Source of the DNA: Phytophthora colocasiae
Lineage: Eukaryota; Oomycota; Peronosporomycetes; Peronosporales; Peronosporaceae
Direction: 5' to 3'
NCBI GenBank assembly: GCA_018806915.1
Contig: JAGKQI010000034.1
Location: 124,001 to 188,000, forward strand
DNA: 64,000 bases
Position 1 is the stretch's first letter. Each line of letters opens with the position of its first letter. Under the pieces are notes generated by a model that searched no databases, had not been told where the DNA came from, and saw nothing but the letters and a program-made list of their open reading frames with translations. Made by a program: the position numbers and the translations under genes. Below are positions 40,056-52,079 of this stretch, in pieces.

Positions 40056-43000
40056 GGTCGCGGCTTAATTTTGAGTACCTTCGGATGAATCAAGAGTGGG
40101 TTCACGAAAAGGACGAAACGAGAGTGAGAATGAATGTCGAAAGATGAACCGGGAGTTGAAGCTACAAACGGATTATATCTGAGGATGTTTTGTGTTGGGT
40201 TATTGAGCTTAACGTGCGTGAGAGAAGAACATTTGAAGATGGATAATGCTGTAGTGACTAGTGAAGACAACGTTAACGTATTTTAGCGGTCAAAAAATAT
40301 ATATGCAGGTTCTAGTTCAACGCCCGCTTAACCTACTTCTAGCCTGCTTTCATTGCGTGGACTGGAACGCTAATACGTCACGACTCCTGCGATATCAACG
40401 CCATGAGTGTACGCAAGGTTGGTGCACTCAGCAAGTTCTTGGCACTCCAGTTTGAGCTGCTCGTCGTTCGAGAATTTAACGACCCAGAAGTATATCCCTT
40501 CTTTATCGCCCCATGCCAGCACCTTTCCAAGCAAAAATTGCTCCTGCTCTGAGCCATCACTGTCATGTAACTTGAATCCTCGCAAAATGTTCCAGTGAAG
40601 CGGCTTTGCTGGAAGCTTTAGGAAGTCTTTAATGAGTACATCCACAGAGAACCTGTGAATATTGTCACCTCCTCGAGTTAGTGCCTTCGGTTGCTTCCGC
40701 TGTCCGCCACTCAGCTTCCGCGTTGGCAACGAATTTAGCATGCTGTCGATGGTAATGTCCCCAATCAACGTCATAGCAGCTATCACGTGAGAACACTGCC
40801 ACCCTGTATGTGAGAACATCGCGCAGTCGCAAGCATACTTCTCTCGAATAGCAATAATCTATCAAAAAGGCATGAACGTAAGAATATAGTAAAGCAAATA
40901 CGTCATGACCGTCATACCTGTGCGTCGAGTACTGTGGGTGTCGCACACATTCCCGAGATGGAGTCAGGTTTGAGCAGAATGACTTGGTGGATGGACAGAC
41001 ACTGGAGTTCTGCATTTAATACTGTCGTTTTCTTTGGCAATTTCCCCTTTAAGGAATTCCGGTATCTGGACACGAATCGACAGATTAGGAGGTTAGACAT
41101 TCGACGTGTAATGTTGATCAAACACTGCTGCTGCGTACTTCGTGGCTCTATCACGGTTAAGTGGCGTGCTGTGGATATTCCGCGCAGATACGACAAACTT
41201 GCTGGCATTGAAGAGTATGGCCTTCGCGCAGCGAGTTCGAACGTCTTTGATCAAGTAGTAGTTACCTTTGTCGCTTAAAAGCGTTTGGGCCTTCACGACA
41301 ACTTCACAAACCAATGGACCTGGACCACAAAGCAGTAGAGTTTACGATAGCTAGTTGATAATCTCTTCACGTACAGAATGACTTACCTTCACCGAAGTGG
41401 CGAATAATGTGCACTGTTGGCTGGATTTCCTGGTGACGTAGAATCCGCGGAATAGAGTCATTTAAGACAACCGCCGTGCTGGCCCTCAAGTTTAACACAC
41501 ACGCTTCCTTGATCACACGATGATGAGCCTCCAATGCGTTTTGCGACGGTGTAATTCCAGGTTTTGCAGCAGCATAATACCAATTGCCCCAGATTTCTCC
41601 TAGGTAGTATCCTTGGAACCACTCGGCGTATTCAGTTTCGCCCTCATCACGCCAGTACTTCACGAACAGCTCAGACAATGAGTTGAATTGCTTTTGTGAG
41701 CGCGCCTTACTCAGGTACCGCAAGTCAGGGAGAATATTATCCTCGTAAAACGAAGCGTTGGACAACAGCTTCGTCTTTTCCCTGCTCTTGCGCACTAAAT
41801 GAGGGTAGCAGTTCAGGAGCTTGATGTCTGGCCATACGTCTTGAAATGCATTCGCAATGCATTGAGCTCTGTCGAGGCTTCCAAATGAAAGCTTCAACTC
41901 GACATCCAAGAATATTTGCGCGTACTTACAAGCAGAGCGGAACATGGCAGAGTATGCAACTTGGTGCTCAGTTTTGACAAACATGTACATCCAAGGAATG
42001 AATGTCTTCGAGTACACGTTTTGCTTGTAGTGCGTAGTGTACGTGCCAAAATCCACGAGCGTCCAGCCGCCTAAAACAAAACATGTTGGTATTCAAGTAG
42101 CGGACGCAATATGCACATCAAACGAACCGAAGTGGAGTTTGTACGTGCCGTCAGTGGCTCCTAGTATGCCGTCGCTTTCTTGGCCCATGACAGATCGAAA
42201 TAAATTTCGAAAACATTGGCGGGATGTTAAAACGATACCAAAGCACTTTGCAGGCTGCTCATTTTGATCGACAACATCATGCTCAAACACGTCCAGGACA
42301 ATGAGCCCGTGCTTAAACTTGTCTTTTCTGTCAAAGTCGAGAATGTCCTCAGACGAGCCGGGTTGCACATCATTATCAGTGCGGCCAAGAAAATCAGAGC
42401 GTGTAGTGCACATTCGCTCGTTACTCCACTCCAGCAACTTCACAATGTTGTGAATCTCCCACCCATCTATAATCGGCGGATATTCAACCCGTGAGTTTCC
42501 TGTTAACACGTCACATATTGGCAGAAGAAAACTTACGCTTTTGCTTCTTTCGAAGGGCCGATTTTCGGTTTTTTAACTGGATATACGAGGGGATGATCTG
42601 TAGCCGCCTTGGATTATCAGCATAACGTTGTAGGAGTATCTTTCGAGTCTTTTTGGGGCCACTGCCGTATAGAAGTGAGTCAACTTCCTTTCTGATAGCA
42701 CCATGGATACCGCGGCGCCGAGGCAAGGAATTGTCAGCATGGCTTACGGTACCATCGGATGTAATTTGACTCTCTTGACCAGAGGCCGATTTCGTATTGG
42801 TCTCATCCTGGATGACATGTTCACCTCTCATCTCCAGTGTATACGTAGTGTTTCCATGTTCATCTTTCGACGGAGATAGTCGGAGGGAGTTCGAGCACCC
42901 CAGATGTGAAAAGCACCGATAGGCACGAACTGAATTACCGTGGTTGTAGATTTGCTTGTAGAAAATCGACTCATCCAGCATGTCAATCCCTATTGTGGCT

Positions 43001-43431
43001 TCCTCCAGGCTGTTGAACTCTCCAACTACCAAAAAGTCTCTCCTTGCCACGTTTGCTGACGTGAGACTCTCCTCATCGGAAGAAGGTGCAAAGTCGCTTG
43101 CTTCGTCGCTATTACTGTCGATAGCCATGTTGACCTCGAGCGCGAATTGTAGAATGAAAGAAACCAGACCAGGGCAGCGTTCTATACTCTATTCCGTTGC
43201 ATATTCATATGGAATAAGATCATCTACTATCAATGGATCGATGTTACCAAGTGAAATTTGTACAGCACAGCATAAATATTATACATGTGTGTAGGTACAC
43301 ATCCTCAGATAAAATCCGTTTGTAGCTTCAACTCCCGGTTCATCTTTCGACATTCATTCTCACTCTCGTTTCATCCTTTTCGTGAACCCACTCTCGATTC
43401 ATCCGAAGGTACTCAAAATTAAGCCCGTTCC
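40056..43431 (-). mobile_element. Mutator-like (MULE) transposon
   Basis: 3,376 bp with 133-bp terminal inverted repeats (40056-40188 and 43299-43431, a few mismatches; GGCTTAATTTTGAGTACC near the ends) and a 9-bp target duplication GAAACCATT (40047-40055 and 43432-43440), inserted in the gypsy B frame. It encodes a minus-strand transposase. Confidence 0.9.
40370..43128 (-). pseudogene. MULE transposase with SWIM finger
   Basis: N-terminal region from ATG 43128 (acidic, then RAYRCFSHLGCSNSLRLS, a WRKY/FAR1-like Cys pattern, and a basic stretch). A short intron (GTAAGT...TTAACAG, ~42493-42536) precedes EYPPIIDGWEIHNIV. The catalytic part has GILGATDGTYKLHFG (first acidic residue), KYAQIFLDVELKLSFGSLDRAQCIANAFQDVWPDIKLLNCYPHLVRK (second Asp and His) and WYYAAAKPGITPSQNALEAHHR. 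The C-terminal SWIM zinc finger reads YACDCAMFSHTGWQCSHVIAAM (CxCx8CxH). The frame must change several times between 42056 and 40819; some changes may be introns. Probably no longer functional. Confidence 0.8.
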
Positions 43432-43440
43432 GAAACCATT

Positions 43441-44999
43441 CCCCAAAGCTGTTTGCACCATCTTCTCAATTGCAGCTCTCAAATCTGTGTCAGAGATACT
43501 TGAGTCTGCTTCAACTAATTCGTTGTCGAAATCATCGGAATCTCCTTCCGTATCTTCTGTTCGTTCTGCCAATTGCTCCAGCAGTCGATCAATGTCGATC
43601 CCCAAAGCTTTCAACAGGTCCTGGCCCATTATGAACTCAGGTTCATCATCGTCAATCACTAGGCACTCTACTGGCTTGTGAAGGGCGACGGGACCGGCTG
43701 CCGTGTTCAACAGCACACGAAGATGTACTGCATCGGTGCAAGTGATCTCATGTTTTGCCACCGCAATGTTCACAATCGGAGTGTCCAAACGGGCCACCGT
43801 GATAGCAGGGTCACGTCGCTGTAGCTCTATGACATGCTTCCTACTGATAGCAGTGCGGTCGGCACCAGTGTCAGCACAGTACGGCAATTGCAGAACGTCA
43901 TTTAGCGTCACAGTTTTTTCCTCTGAAGGAATGCACTCGCGTAAACGCTTGAGACGGGCGACGTCCTTCTTGTTTCCGTTTCCACGCTGAGCACGTAGTG
44001 TGCGACGAATTTCCGACTTTTCATCATCTGTAGCTTTGGTACACTCGGATAGCCAATGCATGCCTTCGCAGTGTGGGCAGGGCTTTGGCGGCATCTTCGG
44101 ACGGTCCATCGTTTTCTTAACGGGCTGTCCCGCGCTGACGGTACGGTCGCTACTACCAGAAGAAGCTTTCTTGGCCGTCTTGTTCGGCCTCGATGTGGAT
44201 TGCTCTTGGAGTCAACCTCACCGCGCTCGCGCTTTTCACGTCGTTGTCTCTGGAAAACCTTGTCATGCTCCAAAGCTTTCTCCAAAATCAAGTCATGAAG
44301 AACCACTTCATCCTTCGCTCTGCGTGCTTGGAAACGAACGGTCCTCTCAATATCATCACGTAGAGCTTGTGGCTCCAATGAGGCGATCAAAATGCGACAG
44401 AGTTGTTTTTTCCCAGTATCATCGTCAAAAAAAATCCCCCAGCCATTGTCTTCGATGATGTCATGGCAGGTCTTGAAGTACTGGATCACTCGCTCGCTAA
44501 CGTCCGTCTCTTTCAAGTTCATGCGCAGTTTATTACGCATTTCGTAGTCGATGTCCGGAACGTTGTTGTTTTTTACACTTGCGATGATTCGGTCCACCTC
44601 AGCCATGATATGGTCATCGGTGACTTCATCGATGGAAATGTGCCATCTCAAACGGCACCACAAACGCAGAAGTCCTTGGTCAAACGTTGTCTTGACAGGC
44701 ACAATCACATCATTGGCACCGTCTTTTGCACGAGCCCTAGCCGTTTCTTCGTAGTCCCGACGGTCCTTACGCCATTGCACCAACGAAGCATGCGAAGTGC
44801 TCGAGATTTTAGGCGGTAGGAGTGGCGTGAACAACGGAGTTGAGGCAAACGCATCACCAGTCACCACGTTATCACTGTTTCGAGTCGTAGTACGAGTACC
44901 ATCAGCGTTGGCAGGTCGCGGGTTCAATCGTGAACTCGATCGAGCACTCAATTCGCCACTTCCGGTAGACGTCTTGTTGCTTGGGCGCGTGGTAGTCAT
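43441..44999 (-). pseudogene. Gypsy B Gag and protease
   Basis: Gag from ATG 44999 (SLVQWRKDRRDYEETARARAKDG..., FDQGLLRLWCRLRWHISIDEVTDDHIMAEV). A frame break near 44190 is followed by a zinc knuckle CPHCEGMHWLSEC and a retropepsin active site PYCADTGADRTAISRKHV, then PEFIMGQDLLKALGIDIDRLL and an acidic stretch. The frame ends at the MULE insertion (KMVQTALGNGF). Confidence 0.85.
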
Positions 45000-45403
45000 G
45001 GTCTTGGTTGCAGATACTCTGCTAAAGATATCTTTGTAGTGTGTCTGCAGGGATTGAAGACACTCGAGGGGAGTCGGCGAACTCCCTGGAACTGTAGCCG
45101 AAGTCTATTTGGTAAAATGACAAGTGAGGTCTAGTGCTATTCTACATCTACCCGGTGTCGGAGACATTATGGCCAACGGTTGGACACGGTGAGTGTCATC
45201 ATTGTTGCCGTTACGGTCACTGCTCGTCATCGATGTTGTCGATACACAGATCTTACAAGAATTGCTGTCAACATTGATTCCGTTACAGAGCTGTAGCTGG
45301 TACGGGCTGGCTGTATGCTTTGGCTGCGCTACAAGCATAATCAAAAAGTATGACCAGCGCTACAGCAAAAAGTATGACCAGCTCAACACCCGCTGGCTGG
45401 TAG

Positions 45404-47095
45404 TTAGCAACCAGTGCCACCAGCAATCACCAGACACGACGTGCTATCAAACACTGCCAATGTATTCACCGTAACAGACCACACAAGCGAGAAGGCCAAG
45501 TAGAAGATAGTAAGTCCGCCCAGAATCCTGTTGGATCCACCAGTGCGAGCGAGCTCCTGCGTCTCCTCCTTCTGCCGCGGCAGTAGGAATAGGAACGCTC
45601 ACGAGAAGATCGTCATGGCGTACGAAATGATGATCGTATAGGTAATATCCACACGAACCGAGTGATCATCCGTCTGCACTCGAGCGTTCGTGATGTTGAA
45701 CGGACCGTCAATTAGAAGCGTAATAGTAGTAGCGAACGGAGTGGCAAGATTGCCAACGGTAGTTACCAGTCCGTACACAGCACCTTCATTTCCAACTCCA
45801 GCAATCTCGACCGTCACAAACAGCGCAATGATCCAGGCGACGCCACTAGGGATCTGCACGGCAATAGGAGGGCCGAGCCAGAACCACTGGTTACGGAAGA
45901 CATCCCACACGGTAATGAGAGCCACAGCACAATCGATAACGATGACGACAATACCGGCAAGAACAATCATACCACGCCAGTTCCAGTGGAGTCCATACTT
46001 CGAAGTAACCATGATACCGATCAAGAAACATACGTGACCGAGGACATCGTTCAATGTACTGTTGATGGGCGTCACGTCCACCATGTACGACTGCACGGGG
46101 GAGCTAGCAGTGTACGAGATACCGGAGAAAATACCGGCGAAGAAATGATACGCGATGATCTGGTACACGACGCGCTTGCAGAGTAAATCCCAGAACTCGT
46201 TGATGTACTTATGGAAGTTTTGACGTTCTGCCTTCTCTTCGTAGATGAAGAACCAAGCAATGGGGAGGATAGGAGCAGTGAGAACAGTCATGATGATCAT
46301 CAGCTGTGGGAAGCTTAACGAGAAGTCGAAATCTCCGCCGTACTCTTCTCCGTTGAAGCAGAAACCAACAAGCAGTTCACCGAGGATTACAACCACATAA
46401 CGAACTGCATAAATGGCCGACTGGGTCTTGCCACGCTTCGCCAATGGTTCTTGTTGAGCCAATTCGCACACAATACTGTCAGAACAAACATCCGCTAGCA
46501 CGTATCCAACTGCAGCGAAGAACATAATGACGATGTACTTGGCACCTTCACCAGGAGCATTGTAGTTGATTCGAGCCTCGATTTCGGGGGTGTAGTCAGC
46601 CGTGTCGACATCACGGTCTGATGCTACAGTGTAGTAGGGTTTACCAATTGGCATGGTAGCCATGACCAACAACATCAATATACACACTGTCCAACCGATC
46701 ATCATGTACGGACGACGACGGTAGCCCCAGATAGGGAAGCAATCGGACAAGATACCGAAGAACACCTTGAAGCTCCATGGCAGTACCACAAGTTCTTTCG
46801 CGGCGGCAACCTGAGCTCCACTGCAGTTGAGATACTCCTGCATGAAGGGGTAGATAGTTTCAGGAAGCATACCGTACACGATACCGACAGCAGCGTACTG
46901 GAAGAGCAGGCCCACGTACTTCTTGTTGGTTAGTACAGGCATCCCACCAGGACGTAGAGCTCCATCTTCCAGGATCTCTGGGTTAATGTCGGGCGTTTTC
47001 ATGCCAGTGTAGCCACTTTGGTCGGGGTCCTTGGTGATACTCACAGCGGACAACCGTTCCAGATCATGGACATTGTTTATCCGTGATGTAGCCAT
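45404..47095 (-). CDS. Folate-biopterin transporter family protein (BT1-type MFS), internal TGA
   Basis: Start at 47095 (MATSRINNVHDLERL) is preferred; an upstream in-frame ATG at 47224 adds an unlikely 43 residues. About twelve hydrophobic helices, with family signatures LPETIYPFMQEYLNCSGAQVAAAKELVVLPWSFKVFFGILSDCFPIWGYRRRPYM and FFAAVGYVLADVCSDSIVCELAQ. It would import pterins or folates across the plasma membrane. The open frame ends at TGA 45599-45601 (MTIFS*), but the same frame continues for 64 codons (FLFLLPRQKEETQELARTGG..., LTIFYLAFSLVW, ...CLVIAGGTGC) to TAA at 45404, which looks like the genuine C-terminus. A Trp-to-stop change (TGG to TGA) is the simplest explanation. The 5' LTR of gypsy B begins within ~15 bp of the natural stop. 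Confidence 0.82.
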
Positions 47096-48265
47096 GACGT
47101 TGGTCGAGTAACTCTTGCACTGCTTCAGGTAAAACGAGGAATGGAAAAGGTAAAGCGCAGTTTTGAGGGAAGATATCAACTTGTCCCTCAGCTGCGGTGG
47201 GGAAGCCAAGCCCTGTGCCATCAATTAGCAGCGATACAAAGGACACTTTCACTCACTCGCCAACCATGCAGCGCGATCTGCTGAGCACAGCCAACAAATC
47301 AGGAGCATCTTCTCGCCAATCAACCCGCCCTGCTCCGGAACGGCCTATGACAGGCGCTATGCCTCCGAGGTAGAGTGAAGTATTCCCACGCTATCTCATC
47401 ACCCCTGCGTCACCCAAGACATTCTTCTCGTCCCAAGACATCTTCAGAAGTTACCTGGAAGAGCGTAACCCGCCTACCGACGGGTACACAAGGTGAACAC
47501 TACACGCAACAAGATCACGGATCATCGGGGGACCCCCTCCGTTAGTCGGTGTCTGGGCGCAAGTGGCGATCGCGATCGGCCTCAACCAGATTTTGGCCAG
47601 ATCCGCTCCACCACAGTAACAGTTAAAGCCGTTGCTGCTTCCCACGGATGGCCGAGCAGTGTTGTGCAGTTCCTTTGCGGGTTCTAACTTTTCTTTTGCT
47701 AGCTTTCTGTTCTCTTGTCGTCTAATTTCGTTAAATATCATTAGGAAATTTCCGAGCTTCTTCGTCCTCGGGACGACCTTGTTGGTGTTGTCATTGGCCT
47801 TCTACGTACTCGTAAAATGCCAACCAACACTGGCACTACGAGCCATTCGTCGCTCCTTGTGGGTTGGCTTTAGAAGCTCCTGACCTCTTTCGCACCTTGC
47901 CAACGAGACACGCCCGTTTAGTAAACGGTCCCTCACGCGTGCTCTTGCGCGCTCCTACAGAAATCAAATTGATCTGCACAAGCTATCCACCAATTAAACG
48001 TGCTGCTAATAGACCGTCATAACACTGCGATCGAAAACTATCCTCCATTTGACGCTGCATTCAAGCGTTTGTGCAAAACTGCAGCCGGCAACAGTCACGT
48101 GAATTCGTCACAGAGAGACCAACAGTGCAGCTCCAAGTTCATGTGTAACTAAGAGGTGACGAAGACTATGGTCGCATCAACAACCACTGCGTAAGTATTG
48201 TGGGCCACAATTTGTGGCATTCGAAGAGGGAACCCGGCTCAGCTATGTACTAGTAGACGACCAAG
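47096..48265. other. Intergenic region, no gene recognised
   Basis: About 1.2 kb. Short frames lack family resemblance. Presumed transporter promoter lies at its left end. Nothing else supported. Confidence 0.4.
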
Positions 48266-48756
48266 TCACCGATCATGACAAAACCGGATCATTTCCATGT
48301 GCAACGCCTCGTGTCTCGATCTATGCGAGTGATTCGTCCAAGCAGCTTTGACGTAGGCGTCGTTAGCATTGGGCGACACACCGAGCGGTAAAGTGGTGCA
48401 CGGGTTGATCCGGGTCGTAGGCGAGTTCTCGAGCCTTGATCCGGTCACCTGGTCTTCGATCCAGGTCTTCCAAAGGTCCAATGTTGGTGATCTAATCCCT
48501 TCCTTTACGATGCTTGCCGCTTCCTATAGCGGGTGTCTTGATGGGTTGAGAGTCGACGAGATCGTCAGGCCAAGCAGCCAATTCCTTCCGATCCGTAGTT
48601 CGCACGTAAAGGATAGATCACTAGATAGGGTAAAACTGGCCAATGTATTATCCAGAATTAACCTCTATGCTAGATCTCTTCTCCTTACCTTCTTGATGCC
48701 GGGGGGCCAATGTAATTCCCAGTTCCGGTCTTGAACGAAGGCGCTTGTGATGTCCA
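48266..48756. other. Possible retroelement remnant
   Basis: A minus-strand 71-codon frame (MDLWKTWIEDQVTGSRLENS...) ends at 48266; it has a retroelement-like context but no diagnostic motif. The rest leads directly into the 191-bp tandem array. Confidence 0.3.
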
Positions 48757-49345
48757 GAGCAAATTCGATTCTTGGGGGTTGTTGAGATACCGAGAGATCC
48801 TCACACTAGCGTAAGGTAAGCCGGCCAAATCGGGGATCCGGTCTTAGCTGTAGCTAGGTGTGCGAAGTGTAGGAACGCTGAGGGGAGGCCAATATGCTAT
48901 CCTCTTCCCTTGTCTTGGTCCCTGAAGTAGTCCACTTGCGCACTAGAGAGCAAATTCGATTCTTGGGGGTTGTTGAGATACCGAGAGATCCTCACACTAG
49001 CGTAAGGTAAGCCGGCCAAATCGGGGATCCGGTCTTAGCTGTAGCTAGGTGCGCGAAGTGTAGGAACACTAAGGGGAGGCCAATATGCTATCCTCTTCCC
49101 TTGTCTTGGTCCCTGAAGTAGTCCACTTGCGCACTAGAGAGCAAATTCGATTCTTGGGGGTTGTTGAGATACCGAGAGATCCTCACACTAGCGTAAGGTA
49201 AGCCGGCCAAATCGGGGATCCGGTCTTAGCTGTAGCTAGGTGCGCGAAGTGTAGGAACACTAAGGGGAGGCCAATATGCTATCCTCTTCCCTTGTCTTGG
49301 TCCCTGAAGTAGTCCACTTGCGCACTAGAGAGCAAATTCGATTCT
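48757..49345. repeat. 191-bp tandem repeat, about 3.1 copies
   Basis: Units start at 48757, 48948 and 49139 with period 191 and 1-3 differences between units; a fourth partial copy ends at GAGCAAATTCGATTCT. Each unit begins GAGCAAATTCGATTCTTGGG and contains GATCCGGTCTTAGCTGTAGC. The flanking end (GCAAATTCGATTCTGTTTAT) resembles GCAAATTGAACTCTGTTTAT at ~61189, so this is probably a U3/R part of a related LTR. Confidence 0.88.
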
Positions 49346-49430
49346 GTTTATGGTTATTCCTATGTCTACTAGCCCCATCCTCATCTGCTATCCTACGATT
49401 ACCTGACATCCGGCTACACAGCTGCCCTTC
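49346..49430. other. Probable LTR 3' flank
   Basis: TATGGTTATTCCTATGTC... follows the tandem array; similar AT-rich sequence follows the related site at 61.2 kb. Confidence 0.3.
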
Positions 49431-49635
49431 CGATCTTCGATCTTGATCTCACCTAACCCCTGATCGCGATCTCGATCTGCCGATCTGGCGATCAGCCGAT
49501 CAGCCGATCTGTCGATCTGTCGATCAGCTGATCAGCCGATCTGGCGATCAGCCGATCTCGATCAACCATCTCGGTCATCGATCTTGGTCCACCGTCTTGA
49601 ACAATGATCCCGATCAGCAGCCTTCATACTTGATC
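49431..49635. repeat. GATC-dense tract
   Basis: About 21 GATC tetramers in ~205 bp, in recurring CGATCWG and CCGATCAGCCGATCTG-type words. The chance expectation is below one. Confidence 0.85.
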
Positions 49636-50087
49636 TCGCGTGCCTGCGTCGTCGACATTCCAGGTCTTGAGCTTCCCAGACTTGATCACCACTCCCCACG
49701 CGACTAACACTGCCATCAGGTCCCCTCGGCAGCATCTCACGGTTATGTTGTCACCGGCCCACCATAGATCACACCGATCCCGACCCTCTGCCGCCTTGAT
49801 CTCCTTCTCATGCGACCTCAGGCAAGGCGCCCTTTTCTCCTCTGACCCTGAGCCGCCACGCGGGACCGCACGGCGGGTTCTCCAATCACTTAGTCTCACT
49901 CGACCAAGACGCCATCCATTCGTCGCTGGCGAGATCCAGACGAACATCGATCTGGATCCATTCGTCAGCCATCGTTTGCGCAATCTGGGGTCATCAACTG
50001 ACATCTTGCTTCGCCAGAGGCCCCTGTCGCTTGATCCGACTCTCTCTGGGCCTGACGTTGCCTTTTCTCGGATTTCTTATTCGCGCT
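49636..50087. other. Noncoding / uncertain
   Basis: Frames on both strands (49624-50233) are open but low in family-like features; likely chance ORFs in a CpG-containing flank of the ankyrin gene. Confidence 0.3.
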
Positions 50088-51735
50088 TCACCACATTACC
50101 GAATCGAACTTGTGCGGGTAGACAAGCTTTAACCACCTCAAAATCTCGAGGTGACCGCACTCCGCAGCTCCCGTTGAAGCATAAAGAGAGCAAACTGCGT
50201 TACAGCTCTCGTGTAAATAAACGAGAGTCGTGAAATGACCACGAGTTGCAGCCAGGTCCATAGCACGCTCTGTGGACCGCGCAGATATATAGCAATTGAG
50301 CCAGCGAACGACGCTAATGTGCCCGTTCATTGCTGCATAGTCCATAGCGTCTGTGGTGCAGACGCAACCGCGGCACCACAGCCACCGAAGAACCTCTAAG
50401 GGACCGTTAGCAGCCGCACCGTCCATCGCGCGAGACGTCCCGGGCCCGTAGCCGCGGTGGAAAAGCCATTCTAGCACGTGCAAATGGCCATTTGCCGCGG
50501 CCGAATCGACAGCAGCATTTGTGCAACCTTCCTGTCGATGCTTTGATAGCCATTCAAGCATAAATATATCGCCACGCGTGGCAAAGTTATCCATCGCACG
50601 AGAGGTGCAGCTTTTGCCGAGGCTATGCAAGAATAAAAAGCACTCAGTATGACCTCCTCGTGCCGCATTATCCATCGCCGCTGAGGTACACGTTGCCGGA
50701 TATCGAACGAGTAGCCACTGAACCATTTGTAGATGACCGAATTTTGCGGCGATGTCTACAAGGCGGCCGACCCACGGCATGTTAAAATTGTCATGGATCC
50801 ATTGCACGACGTCCATTCGCCTGCTAAGTACAGCAAAAAGCATAGCCGCGCTCGAACAACTTTCACCTCGTTTGTGCTTGAGCCACTGTATAACCTCTAG
50901 GTGACCGTTGCGAGCGGCAGAATCGATTGCCGCTGTTGTACATCCTTCAGTACGATTGCGATTTAGCCAGCGGACAACGTCAAGATGACCGAATTTAGCG
51001 GCAACATCCATTGTGGCCGCTGAAAAGCGAGCGGACATGGAGTGGAGCCATTTTACGATGGGTAGGTGACCGTTTCTTGCAGCAACGTCCGCATTTATGT
51101 TCTTAACGATATGAGTGGCGGCGTTGTGGAGTGAAAGCATCTGCAGGCAATCTAGACGACCGAATTGAGCAGCGCACCTCTGAGGTCGCAAAGCATAGGG
51201 ATCTCTTGACGGACTGTAAGAGCCCAACTAACCATTTCACAGCTTTCGTGCCGAGCAGCCAACTGTAAAATATGTTGCGGGCCCAGGCGTGTCGTATTTA
51301 GCTGAAGCCACATAATAGTACCGAGCTGCTGAAAACGCGCCGCATCTCGCGCCCTCCCCAGCAAACTTTACGGCATTCATCATGCAACCACCGTAAAAAG
51401 TCTGTCATACCAAGGCTAGCAGCCACCTTAACAGCCCGCGTAACCCAAAATCCCTCGAAAGCGGACACAAAACTCATCGCCAACGTTAAGTCGCCAGATC
51501 TCAGCGATAAAACTAAGGCAGTGTTAAATTCAAATTCGCGAATCAGGCGCGATGTATCATCGCGGGGCATACAACGCGCGACCCGAACCAATAGACGGCT
51601 TGAGTGGAGGTGAGCGACTCTGACGAGAGATATTGACGCAGGGTCATAGAGAAAAGGTTCCAACAAACTCGCAACTACTTCATGGGAGTAGGTAAAACAG
51701 CGACAAACAACAGCCGTTGAAGTCATGATGTCCAT
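50088..51735 (-). pseudogene. Ankyrin repeat protein, two frame breaks
   Basis: The protein starts at 51735 (an F-box-like N-terminus is not clear), followed by about ten protist-type ankyrin units of ~27 residues with the pattern CTxxAMDxAAxxGHLxVVxWLHxxRxEG, for example TEGCTTAAIDSAARNGHLEVIQWLKHKR and KSCTSRAMDNFATRGDIFMLEWLSKH. Repeats scaffold protein binding. The reading shifts at about 51370 (after DECRKV) and again near 51190; the large C-terminal 379-codon part is clean. It ends 1.85 kb from the Helitron helicase stop on the same strand. Both breaks are single-base and could be consensus errors, in which case the gene is intact at about 535 residues. Confidence 0.75.
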
Positions 51736-52079
51736 AGCGGTGACGAGTCCTATTTGGAAAGCAAAATGATGAATGGCTTAGCAAAACAAGAGCACGATAG
51801 GACTACTTAAGCGCGAAGAGCTTGTAACGACTTTCATTGTTGATGTATGGATGTATGGCGATGCGGATGTTGGTGATTGAGAAGAACTATAGCGCCTCTA
51901 GGCAATTGTCTGTATCAATCCGATCGTACTGTCAAGTCTGAGATTTGAGTGATTGAATCAGCTTGTATTACCTTATAATAGTGGGAGCGGGACGGGCGTG
52001 GCAAAGTCGATACTTTACAAGATGAAACCGCAGCAAACACCAACATGATGCATAGTTTTTAGCTTTCAGACATCGCGAA
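51736..52079. other. Intergenic between ankyrin gene and Helitron helicase
   Basis: About 340 bp, AT-richer, no ORF. A CTAG-containing CTCTAGGCAATTG at ~51896 was considered as the Helitron 3' end but lacks the expected GC-rich hairpin. Confidence 0.35.

Larger units (their letters stand above)
29622..45390 (-). mobile_element. Old Ty3/gypsy element B, nested and 3'-truncated
   Basis: One minus-strand gypsy element in four pieces, each joining the next exactly at the target duplication of a later insertion: gag-protease (43441-44999), RT N-terminus (39572-40046), RT core (38745-39102) and RNase H (29622-30464). Gypsy A sits between QQFLC and ASNWM codons, the MULE between GNGF codons, and the SINE in the fingers/palm. 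The 5' LTR probably lies at about 45093-45390 (TGTTGAGCTGG...GGCTACA in element orientation), with moderate uncertainty. The 3' end is replaced by the hairpin terminus at 29621. An in-frame TGA replaces a Trp codon near 39621. Confidence 0.8.

Noticed and set aside
45093..45476. Gypsy B LTR reaching to 45476 (TGTTACGG...)
   Set aside because: The 45404-45476 stretch codes the transporter C-terminus in frame, so the LTR must start closer to 45390.
49624..50233. Overlapping 126- and 197-codon ORFs beside the ankyrin gene
   Set aside because: No family-like features, both strands open, and the plus frame overlaps real ankyrin coding.
51890..51910. Helitron 3' end (CTAG)
   Set aside because: No GC-rich hairpin at the right distance and no matching 5' TC end could be fixed.
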